Assembly: GCA_029287965.1 (NCBI GenBank)
Contig: JARFQC010000097.1
Span: 1-5,228, forward strand
From: Arenicellales bacterium
GTDB lineage: Bacteria; Pseudomonadota; Gammaproteobacteria; BMS3Bbin11
Length of the DNA stretch: 5,228 nt
Direction of reading: 5' to 3'
Shown here: positions 1 through 5,228 of the stretch, piece by piece
Layout: each line of letters starts with the position of its first letter
How positions within the stretch are numbered: the stretch's first letter is position 1
Notes under the pieces: generated by a model
What the model was told of the DNA's origin: nothing
Seen by the model: the letters and a program-made list of their open reading frames with translations, nothing else
Databases searched by the model: none
Program-made: the position numbers and the translations under genes

Positions 1-1317
1 ACGATCGGCAATTTCCCGCCCCGGGACGGTCATGCCGGCAAGCACCTGTGAACGGATGGACTGCGGGTCCTCGTGGCGGGGATTATCGTCAGTTACGATG
101 ACGTGGTCGGCGTGACGTTCTGCCGCCGCGCCCATCAAGGCCCTTTTCGCTGCATCGCGCTCGCCGCCGCAGCCGAACACACACCACAGGCGGCCGCCCT
201 TGATGTGCTCGCGCAACGCCAGCAGCGCCTGTTCAAGCGCATCGGGGGTGTGGGCGAAATCCACAACCAGGGTAATCCCGTCGCCACGGACGCATTCCAT
301 TCGCCCTGCGGCTGGTTGTACCGATGACAAGGCTGAGGCCACATCGGCAGCTGGCCAGCCGCTGCCGAGCAGCGCGGCGGCGCAGGCGAGCAGGTTGGCG
401 GCATTAAAACGCCCCAGCAGGGTACTGTTGAACTCCAAGTCGCCCCAGGGGCTGCGCACCTGCATCAGCAGACCATATTCATGCAAGGTCAAACCCGTTG
501 CATGGACATCGCCGGACGCCAGGCCGTAGCTCACCACGCTGGCCGCATTGACGCCCCCGGTGAGTAATTCGATGCCAGCATCGTCCTCGTTGTTGATCAC
601 GGCGAGCTGCAGCGGCCCGCCGCGAAACAGGCGTGCCTTGGCACGCGCATATTCGTGCATGCTGCCATGGTAATCGAGATGTTCGTGGCTGAGGTTGGTA
701 AACACGGCGACATCAAACTCTGTGCCGTTTGTACGTCCCTGCTGCAGTGCATGCGATGAAACTTCCATCGCCACCGTGTTGATGCCGGATGCCTGAAAAC
801 CGGCCAGCTGGCGCTGCAGACTTATGGCATCCGGTGTCGTGTGAGTCGCCGGGGTGAGCCGGCCCCACTCACCGCTGCCAGTCGTACCGATCATGGCAGT
901 GCGTCTGCCCAGTTTGCCCAGGGCCTGGGCCAGGATGCCGGTGCAGGTAGTCTTGCCGTTGGTGCCGGTCACGCCGATGACGGTCATCTGCTTACTCGGA
1001 TCGCCATAGTAGCGTGAGGCCATGCTGCCGAGTCGCTCGCCGAGACGTTCGACCGGTATTGCCGGGACAGCCAGTGCCGGGACAGCTAAACCGGGCAGCG
1101 CTTCGTAGATGATCGCGAGGGCACCCCTGGCAACAGCCATATCGGCATGTGCCAGGCCATGTTCGCGGGTACCGGCCCGTGCCAGGAACACATCACCCGC
1201 CTGCACGACCCGGCTGTCCAGCGCCAGGCCGCCAACCTCGCGCTCATCTGCAACCGCCACATCAGCCAGCTCCGCCAGCAGGACGGATAAAGTTGTTTGG
1301 GGGTGTGCGCTGGTCAT
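1..1317 (-). CDS. murE: UDP-MurNAc-tripeptide synthetase MurE (meso-DAP ligase), 3' end cut by window
   Basis: Cytoplasmic Mur ligase that uses ATP to add meso-diaminopimelate to UDP-MurNAc-L-Ala-D-Glu in peptidoglycan precursor synthesis. The frame is open from the ATG at 1315-1317 to the window edge: 439 codons, with roughly 50-60 residues missing compared with the 495-residue E. coli enzyme. I read the ATP-binding P-loop GTNGKTT at residues 118-124, a HTTPDA substrate motif soon after it, and YHGSMHEYARAK ending at K227, which matches the carbamylated lysine of the family (K224 in E. coli). Near the edge, TDDNPRHEDP carries DNPR at residues 411-414, the signature of meso-DAP rather than lysine specificity. 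The gene begins 8 nt after the ftsI stop. Its Shine-Dalgarno sequence is weak, so translation may depend partly on ribosomes leaving ftsI. Identity is secure; only the C-terminus is unseen. Confidence 0.97.
   Translation of the reverse strand, partial: MTSAHPQTTLSVLLAELADVAVADEREVGGLALDSRVVQAGDVFLARAGTREHGLAHADMAVARGALAIIYEALPGLAVPALAVPAIPVERLGERLGSMASRYYGDPSKQMTVIGVTGTNGKTTCTGILAQALGKLGRRTAMIGTTGSGEWGRLTPATHTTPDAISLQRQLAGFQASGINTVAMEVSSHALQQGRTNGTEFDVAVFTNLSHEHLDYHGSMHEYARAKARLFRGGPLQLAVINNEDDAGIELLTGGVNAASVVSYGLASGDVHATGLTLHEYGLLMQVRSPWGDLEFNSTLLGRFNAANLLACAAALLGSGWPAADVASALSSVQPAAGRMECVRGDGITLVVDFAHTPDALEQALLALREHIKGGRLWCVFGCGGERDAAKRALMGAAAERHADHVIVTDDNPRHEDPQSIRSQVLAGMTVPGREIADR
1060..1089 (-). 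repeat. 15-bp in-frame tandem duplication inside murE
   Basis: TGCCGGGACAGC (plus-strand reading) occurs at 1060-1071 and again at 1075-1086, a period of 15 bp. In the murE frame this gives LAVPA twice, at residues 77-86, in the stretch between the N-terminal UDP-binding domain and the ATP-binding domain. It looks like a recent small in-frame duplication in a tolerant loop and leaves the reading frame intact. No function is implied. Confidence 0.6.
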
Positions 1318-1325
1318 GGCGGGAA

Positions 1326-3077
1326 TCACTTATCCGCCTCCGCCTGGTTTGCCGCAACCCACATGGCGCCGGCCGGCACGTCGTCGGGCGCAACATTCAG
1401 CAGACGCAATGCGCTGGTCATGACATTGGCGAATACCGGCGCTGCAACCTGGCCGCCGTAATACTTGCCTTCACTGGGCTCGTTGACGATCACGACCATG
1501 GCCAGGCGCGGCTTCGTTACCGGGGCCATGCCGGCAAACAGGGCCGTGTAACGCTTGGTCGAGTAGCCCTTGCCTTCTGTCTTGCGTGCGGTGCCTGTCT
1601 TTCCGGCTACGCGGTACATCGGGATGCGCGACTGGGGCGCCGTACCTTCGTCACTGACCGCCAGCTCGAGCATGCTGCGGACCTGGCGGGCGACTGTTGC
1701 AGAGATGACGCGCCTGCCCTGCACTGCACCGTCCCGCTTGATAATCGTCAACGGCACGCTGACTCCGTCATTGGCCAGCGTGGCATAGGCCTGTGCCAGC
1801 TGCAGCGCGGTGACGGAAAGGCCATACCCATAACCCAGCGTCGCCTGCTTCACCTTGCGCCAGTTGGTGTGGTGCGCAAGGCTGCCATGCGCTTCACCCG
1901 GCAGGCCTGACTGCGGCAACCGCCCGAAGCCCACGCCATTCAGCAGCGACCAGAGATCACTGGCCTCCATCTGCAGGGCAATACGCGCCGCGCCGACATT
2001 GCTCGACTTCATGATCACGTGCGACACGCTGAGGTTGCCGTAGTCATGCGTGTCCTTGATGGTGTAGCGGGCCAGCTTCATGCGGCCGGTGTCGGTATCG
2101 ATTATCGTGTCGGGCCGCACATAGTCATGCTGCAGTGCGGCGGCGACCGTCAGCGGCTTGACCGTCGAGCCGGGCTCAAAATTGTCGGTCACCGAACGGT
2201 TGCGGAAGCGACTGCTGCGCAGCTGACTGCGGTCATTGGGATTGAAGACCGGGTCATTGACCATGGCGAGGATTTCGCCATTGGTGACATCCACCACCAC
2301 CGCCGAAGCGCTTTTCGCCTTGTGCTCCTGCACCGCACGTTTCAGTTCCCGGTAAGCCAGGTACTGGATGCGGCTGTCGATGGTCATGACCAGGTCCTGG
2401 CCGTCAGTCGCACGTTTCAGATTGCTGACATGCTCGATGATATGCCCCGAGGCATCGCGCACGACCTGGTCCTTGCCCGGATTGCCGCGCAGATAGTCGT
2501 CGAAGGCAAATTCAATGCCTTCCAGTCCTTTTTCATCAACATTGGTAAACCCGACCAGGTGTCCGGTCACGGACCCCATCGGGTAGTAGCGCTTGTACTC
2601 CCTTTTCAGGAACACGCCCGGCGCATCCAGCGCCATGACCTGCTCGGCTTTTTCCGGCAGCACCTGGCGTCGCAGGTAGACGAAGTGGCGATCCTTGTTC
2701 TTCTGAATGCGTTTTTTCAGGTTGGCGTACTTGATGCCCAGTGAACGGGCCAGCGGCTTCCAGCTTTCCGGGGACTGGTAGAGCCTGGAAGGATCTGCGC
2801 ACACGGCATCGACCGGGGTGCTGACCGCGAGCGGCTGCCCGTTGCGATCCAGTATCATGCCGCGCACGGCCGGTGCATCGATGGTACGCAATGCCTGGGC
2901 ATTGCCGCGCTGCTGCAGGAAGTCGGCATTGAACACCTGCAGGAAGAGCGCCCTGCCTGCCATCAGCACGAACAACGACCCGATCACGCCGAGCGTCAGC
3001 CAGTGACGCACCGGACTGGTTAGGGGACGCTTGCTACGCGTCCTGGACACCGTGTTCCTCGTATGGCGACGCGTCAT
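1326..3077 (-). CDS. ftsI: Septal peptidoglycan transpeptidase FtsI (penicillin-binding protein 3)
   Basis: Class B penicillin-binding protein that cross-links septal peptidoglycan, working with FtsW in the inner membrane and periplasm. Its 583 residues are close to the 588 of E. coli. A short basic cytoplasmic tail is followed by one membrane anchor at about residues 26-49. The non-catalytic pedestal domain starts around RGMILDRNG (72-80). The transpeptidase domain has all three active-site motifs: STVK with the acyl-acceptor serine at S304, SSN at 358-360, and KTGTAR starting at K493. These sit within a few residues of their E. coli positions, so the enzyme is expected to be active and beta-lactam sensitive. 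The ATG overlaps the ftsL stop as ATGA, with GAGG 5 nt upstream (3083-3086). The gene ends in TGA 8 nt before murE. No frameshift or missing motif was seen. Confidence 0.98.
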   Translation of the reverse strand: MTRRHTRNTVSRTRSKRPLTSPVRHWLTLGVIGSLFVLMAGRALFLQVFNADFLQQRGNAQALRTIDAPAVRGMILDRNGQPLAVSTPVDAVCADPSRLYQSPESWKPLARSLGIKYANLKKRIQKNKDRHFVYLRRQVLPEKAEQVMALDAPGVFLKREYKRYYPMGSVTGHLVGFTNVDEKGLEGIEFAFDDYLRGNPGKDQVVRDASGHIIEHVSNLKRATDGQDLVMTIDSRIQYLAYRELKRAVQEHKAKSASAVVVDVTNGEILAMVNDPVFNPNDRSQLRSSRFRNRSVTDNFEPGSTVKPLTVAAALQHDYVRPDTIIDTDTGRMKLARYTIKDTHDYGNLSVSHVIMKSSNVGAARIALQMEASDLWSLLNGVGFGRLPQSGLPGEAHGSLAHHTNWRKVKQATLGYGYGLSVTALQLAQAYATLANDGVSVPLTIIKRDGAVQGRRVISATVARQVRSMLELAVSDEGTAPQSRIPMYRVAGKTGTARKTEGKGYSTKRYTALFAGMAPVTKPRLAMVVIVNEPSEGKYYGGQVAAPVFANVMTSALRLLNVAPDDVPAGAMWVAANQAEADK

Positions 3078-3340
3078 TGCAGCCTCACCACCATCATTTC
3101 CGCCCGCACTGGCACATGCAGCCCGAGCTGCTCACGGGCGCGCTTTTCAATATAGCGCGGCTCGGCATAGCGGGCCTCCTGCAACAGCAGGCGCCCCCAT
3201 TCAACGTTCAGCTTGTCGCGGATCTGCTGCTGGGCCTGCAGGTCCAGGTAGTGATGACGTGTCTCGACACGCGTGTAGACCAGCGCCAGCGCAGACACGA
3301 CCACCAGCAGGTAGAGAATGACCAGGCGGCGGACCGTCAT
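3074..3340 (-). CDS. ftsL: Cell division protein FtsL (short form, 88 aa)
   Basis: Small bitopic divisome protein that pairs with FtsB and FtsQ and helps switch on FtsWI. The 88-residue product has only about six residues (MTVRRL) before a hydrophobic membrane segment at about 7-24, then a periplasmic helix with leucine/isoleucine heptad spacing at about 32-60 (coiled coil) and a short tail. The frame stays open far upstream, inside rsmH, but I chose the ATG at 3338-3340. It overlaps the rsmH stop as ATGA and has GAGG 7 nt upstream, and the preceding in-frame codons hold no ATG, GTG or TTG nearby. The TGA at 3074-3076 overlaps the ftsI ATG. Sequence conservation in this family is poor, so the call rests on topology, size and position between rsmH and ftsI. 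The cytoplasmic tail is much shorter than in E. coli FtsL (121 aa). Confidence 0.93.
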   Translation of the reverse strand: MTVRRLVILYLLVVVSALALVYTRVETRHHYLDLQAQQQIRDKLNVEWGRLLLQEARYAEPRYIEKRAREQLGLHVPVRAEMMVVRLQ

Positions 3341-4281
3341 GCCGCGGCCTCGACAGGAAGCCGTTCCGCCACGCGCAGGATTGCACTGCGTGAGCGGGGA
3401 TTGAGATCCACTTCCTGTGGAGACGCTTTCAGGGGTTTGCCGATGATGCGCAGCGTCTGGCCGCGATTGCCGCCTCGCACGGGGATGCCGGGCGGCAATT
3501 CCTCGCCCCGGGCAGCATGGCGCATGAAGCGCTTGACGATGCGGTCTTCCAGCGAATGAAAACAGATGGTGAGCAAGCGGCCGCCGGTACACAGCGCCTG
3601 CAGGGCCTGCGGCAGGACATCGGCAATCTCTTCCAGCTCAGCATTTATGTGGATGCGGATCGCCTGAAAGCTGCGTGTCGCGGGATGCTTGCCCTTTTCC
3701 CTGCCGCGCATGGGCACGGCCGCATCGATCAGGCTGGCGAGCCGGGATGTCGTCGCAATCGGCGCCGCCTCGCGTTCGCGCACGATGGCTGCCGCAATAC
3801 GACCGGCATGGCGTTCTTCACCAAGGCGCTTGAGGATGTCGCGAATCTCGTTCTTTTCCGCTGTTTCCAGCCATTGCGCAGCGCTGATGCCTGCGTCGGG
3901 ATTCATGCGCATGTCGAGCGGTCCGTCGCGCAGAAAGCTGAACCCGCGCTGCGCTTCGTCCAGCTGTGGCGAGGACACACCGAAATCAAACAGGATGCCG
4001 TCCAGGCAATCGCCGGGCTGCAGGTAACGGGCCAGCTCGGAGAATCGTGCGTGCTGCACTGTGATGCGTGCGTCATCGTGAAACCGGCTCGCGACATAGG
4101 CAACGGCCTGCGGATCACGATCGAGGGCAAGGATGCGACCCTTGGGGCCGAGGCAAGCAAGCAGGGCAGCGATATGACCGCCGCGGCCGGCGGTGGCATC
4201 CAGGTAGTAGCCATCTTCGCGAATATTCATTGCCGCTACGACCTCCTTCAGCAGGACAGGTCGGTGTGGTTGCTGCTCCAT
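3337..4281 (-). CDS. rsmH: 16S rRNA (cytosine(1402)-N4)-methyltransferase RsmH (MraW)
   Basis: SAM-dependent methyltransferase that modifies N4 of C1402 in the 16S rRNA decoding centre. The 314 residues match the family length of about 310-315. In order I see the N-terminal HRPVLL (6-11), the SAM-binding loop DATAGRGGH (28-36), ALDRDP at 52-57 ending the second strand, the family block DFGVSSPQLD (99-108) followed by RGFSF and DGPLDMRM (112-126), then FQAIRIHINAEL (205-216) and FHSLEDR (241-247). The residue after the first D of DFGVSS is usually leucine; phenylalanine here is a mild variant. The ATG lies 10 nt after the mraZ stop, in a purine-rich GGGCAGGGCAG context that can act as the ribosome binding site. 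The stop overlaps the ftsL start. The gene is intact and the identification is firm. Confidence 0.98.
   Translation of the reverse strand: MEQQPHRPVLLKEVVAAMNIREDGYYLDATAGRGGHIAALLACLGPKGRILALDRDPQAVAYVASRFHDDARITVQHARFSELARYLQPGDCLDGILFDFGVSSPQLDEAQRGFSFLRDGPLDMRMNPDAGISAAQWLETAEKNEIRDILKRLGEERHAGRIAAAIVREREAAPIATTSRLASLIDAAVPMRGREKGKHPATRSFQAIRIHINAELEEIADVLPQALQALCTGGRLLTICFHSLEDRIVKRFMRHAARGEELPPGIPVRGGNRGQTLRIIGKPLKASPQEVDLNPRSRSAILRVAERLPVEAAA
3348..3351 (-). promoter_or_regulatory. Ribosome binding site of ftsL (GAGG)
   Basis: On the minus strand GAGG lies 7 nt before the ATG at 3340, inside the last codons of rsmH. It decides the ftsL start in favour of the 88-residue form. Together with the ATGA overlap it suggests translational coupling with rsmH. 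Confidence 0.6.
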
Positions 4282-4291
4282 CTGCCCTGCC

Positions 4292-4747
4292 CTATAACGA
4301 AAGCGATTCGAGTTCGATCAGCATCGGTCCGTCATTCAGACCTTCTTCCATCCACTCTTCGTTCTGAGCCGTCCAGTTGGCTTCATCCCATATCTCGAAC
4401 TTGTTGCCCTGGCCGGCCAGCACGACCTGCTTTTTCAACTGGGCGTGTTCCCGCAATGGTGCAGGCAGCAACAGGCGGCCGCTGGCATCCATGTCCACGT
4501 CGGTGGCGTGACCGAGCAAAAAACGTTTCAGCCGGGCGGCGTTCTTATCGAATGACGGCAGGGAGGAGACCTTGGCTTCGATGCGCTCCCACTCGGGCAG
4601 GGTATACAGCCACAGGGCACGTTCGGAGATATTGACGGTGACGATCAGGTGGCCTTCGGAATCCGCGCGCAGGTCTTCACGATAGCGCGTCGGCATCGCC
4701 ATCCTCCCTTTACTGTCCAGATTGACCTGGTTAACGCCTCGGAACAT
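4292..4747 (-). CDS. mraZ: Transcriptional regulator MraZ
   Basis: First protein gene of the dcw cluster. It encodes a DNA-binding protein of the SpoVT/AbrB-like fold that forms ring-shaped oligomers and controls its own operon; it represses in E. coli and activates in mycoplasmas. The 151 residues match the family length of about 150. The two characteristic half-motifs are visible: DSKGR at residues 11-15 followed by MAMPTRYRE, and DASGR at 87-91 followed by LLLPAPLRE. These carry the paired aspartate and arginine (DxxxR) used for DNA contact. The ATG start gives the classic MFRGVNQVNLD N-terminus. Upstream sits a set of GTGG repeats that fit a MraZ operator, the last of which overlaps the weak ribosome binding region. 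rsmH follows after 10 nt. Confidence 0.98.
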   Translation of the reverse strand: MFRGVNQVNLDSKGRMAMPTRYREDLRADSEGHLIVTVNISERALWLYTLPEWERIEAKVSSLPSFDKNAARLKRFLLGHATDVDMDASGRLLLPAPLREHAQLKKQVVLAGQGNKFEIWDEANWTAQNEEWMEEGLNDGPMLIELESLSL

Positions 4748-4753
4748 TTTCCA

Positions 4754-4801
4754 CCACTCGCATCCACATTGGGGTTATTCATTACCACTTTTCCCCACTT
4801 T
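4754..4801 (-). promoter_or_regulatory. Predicted MraZ operator: four GTGG direct repeats
   Basis: On the minus strand, AAAGTGG occurs twice with a 3-nt spacer (4795-4801 and 4785-4791), an exact 10-nt period. Two further GTGG cores lie at 4764-4767 and 4754-4757, again 10 nt apart and 21 nt from the first pair. This resembles the MraZ sites described in E. coli (TGGG repeats with a 10-bp period) and mycoplasmas (AAAGTG repeats with 3-nt spacers). The array runs from the expected transcription start to the mraZ ribosome binding region, so bound MraZ could block promoter clearance. The first pair is well supported; the second pair lacks the AAA flank and is less certain. Confidence 0.7.
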
Positions 4802-4806
4802 TCGAC

Positions 4807-4836
4807 ACTATAGTGGCGCAAAGCCATACAAGTCAA
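4807..4836 (-). promoter_or_regulatory. Sigma70-type promoter of mraZ/dcw operon
   Basis: Reading the minus strand, TTGACT at 4831-4836 is followed after 18 nt by TATAGT at 4807-4812. Both match the sigma70 consensus at five of six bases, and the spacing is acceptable. Transcription would start near 4800, at the first AAAGTGG box and about 53 nt before the mraZ ATG. The sequence just upstream (about 4840-4870) is rich in A and T runs and could act as an UP element. No other promoter in the gap is as convincing. Confidence 0.7.
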
Positions 4837-5004
4837 CCTTTCTTTCAAGGAAATTTCTTTAAAAACAGTTAATTAGGCGCTGTTGCGAGAAAAATCTAAC
4901 AAGTTACATTAAGTTTGTAAATTAAGCTTTTGTATACGCGTGAATTATTAATCGCTAATATTGTTGCAGCCAGATTACGCGGCCTGGTGTGACAACGCAT
5001 GCCG

Positions 5005-5038
5005 GGGCAGTTTGTTGCAAATTTGATACAATCTGCCC
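5005..5038. repeat. 34-bp interrupted palindrome downstream of rnpB
   Basis: Two 17-bp arms meet without a spacer between 5021 and 5022: GGGCAGTTTGTTGCAAA and the reverse complement of GGGCAGATTGTATCAAA, with three mismatches. In RNA read from the minus strand it would form a hairpin with a GC-rich base (GGGCAG/CUGCCC) and an A/U-rich upper part. It lies about 20 nt after the RNase P RNA 3' end and is followed by CGGCAUGCG, not a U-run. It could be a processing or 3' end structure for rnpB, or a dimer-type protein binding site; the sequence alone does not decide. Confidence 0.55.
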
Positions 5039-5058
5039 TGCTGGCGTGGAGAATAAAA

Positions 5059-5228
5059 CGGGAGCCGGCCGATAAGCCGGGTTCTGTCGTGGACAGTCAT
5101 TCATCTGGGATGTCCGTTGCCGAACACCTCAAGCAACCTACCCGAATCCGATGCGGGCCGCACCAGCGGATTCCTATTTGGTCTTGCTCCGGGTGGGGTT
5201 TACCCTGCCACCGATGTTGCCACCGGCG
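5059..5228 (-). ncRNA. rnpB: RNase P RNA, bacterial type A, 3' portion (5' part outside window)
   Basis: Catalytic RNA that trims 5' leaders from tRNA precursors. The minus strand reads through conserved blocks in the right order: GGTAAACCCCACCCGGAGCAAG, CCAAATAGG, GGGTAGGTTGCTTGAG, GATGAATGACTGTCC, then ACAGAACCCGGCTTATC, the 3' strand of P4 and the closing region. Between CCAAATAGG and GGGTAGG a P15/P16-like hairpin is present, with 7-bp arms at 5167-5173 and 5144-5150. It exposes GGU at 5162-5164, the element that pairs with the tRNA 3' CCA. P18 can be drawn as 7 bp closed by a GCAA tetraloop (5110-5127). These features fit type A RNA as in E. coli. The exact 3' end is estimated from similarity to E. 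coli and may be off by several nucleotides. About half of the expected molecule is visible. Confidence 0.96.

Larger units (their letters stand above)
4748..5058. other. AT-rich intergenic region between rnpB and mraZ
   Basis: This 311-bp stretch has no credible coding frame on either strand. Its middle part (about 4840-4975) is strikingly AT-rich against the GC-rich surroundings. From the rnpB side it holds a 34-bp interrupted palindrome, the AT-rich tract, the mraZ promoter and the GTGG repeats. I see no tRNA, no riboswitch-like fold and no insertion sequence end. A hairpin followed by a clean U-run, which would end rnpB, is also not apparent. Confidence 0.7.

Noticed and set aside
1149..1910. 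Plus-strand open frame of 253 codons opposite ftsI and the murE start
   Set aside because: Antisense to conserved ftsI motifs, with low-complexity composition and no recognisable domain.
2019..2744. Plus-strand open frame of 241 codons opposite ftsI
   Set aside because: Antisense shadow of the FtsI pedestal and transpeptidase coding sequence; no independent start signal or domain.
3341..3592. N-terminal extension of ftsL to a 172-codon form
   Set aside because: The extension lies inside the conserved C-terminal part of rsmH, is arginine- and proline-rich, and has no match to FtsL topology; the ATG at 3340 has its own ribosome binding site.
3517..4635. Plus-strand open frame of 372 codons opposite rsmH and mraZ
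   Set aside because: It lies wholly antisense to two firmly identified genes, matches no family I recognise, and is the kind of shadow frame common in GC-rich DNA.
4645..4848. Minus-strand 67-codon frame that starts upstream of mraZ and overlaps it
   Set aside because: Its start lies upstream of the mraZ -35 box and it runs through the promoter and operator into mraZ in another frame, so it would not be on the main transcript.
4894..4921. Possible second minus-strand promoter, TTTACA (4916-4921), 16 nt, TTAGAT (4894-4899)
   Set aside because: The -10 match is poor and the tract is AT-rich, so such matches are expected by chance. The TTGACT/TATAGT pair downstream is much better.
5059..5080. 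CCGGC/GCCGG hairpin followed by CUCCCGUUUUAUU as an rnpB terminator
   Set aside because: The stem is short, uses the conserved 3' bases of RNase P RNA, and is separated from the broken U-run by about 6 nt.

Overview
The window is the start of a division and cell wall (dcw) gene cluster from a GC-rich, Gram-negative bacterium, most likely a gammaproteobacterium. Everything functional that I can recognise lies on the minus strand. In transcription order, from high to low coordinates, it holds rnpB (RNase P RNA, 3' part only), an AT-rich regulatory gap, mraZ, rsmH (mraW), ftsL, ftsI (PBP3), and murE, which runs off the left edge. The placement rests on three things: the order mraZ-rsmH-ftsL-ftsI-murE, rnpB directly upstream of mraZ (known from Pseudomonas), and an E. 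coli-like FtsI and type A RNase P RNA. I cannot name the genus.

Layout. Positions 5228 to about 5059 carry the 3' portion of a type A RNase P RNA. Positions 5058-4748 are gene-free and clearly more AT-rich than the rest. This gap holds a 34-bp interrupted palindrome just past rnpB, a good sigma70-type promoter (TTGACT, 18 bp, TATAGT), and a set of GTGG direct repeats that look like MraZ operator boxes. Positions 4747-1 are five tightly packed genes: gaps of 10 and 8 nt at mraZ/rsmH and ftsI/murE, and 4-nt ATGA overlaps at rsmH/ftsL and ftsL/ftsI. There is no internal room for a terminator, so the five genes are probably one operon.

How the genes work together. MraZ is the cluster's own transcription factor and probably acts on the boxes in front of it. 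RsmH methylates 16S rRNA. FtsL and FtsI are divisome membrane proteins: FtsL belongs to the FtsQLB subcomplex that activates septal synthesis, and FtsI is the septal transpeptidase. MurE adds meso-diaminopimelate to the peptidoglycan precursor; its DNPR motif supports the DAP type of peptide.

This is a conserved housekeeping region. I found no mobile element, CRISPR array, tRNA or unknown gene cassette. The points worth a second look are the layout of the MraZ boxes, the palindrome behind rnpB with no obvious intrinsic terminator, and an FtsL with almost no cytoplasmic tail.
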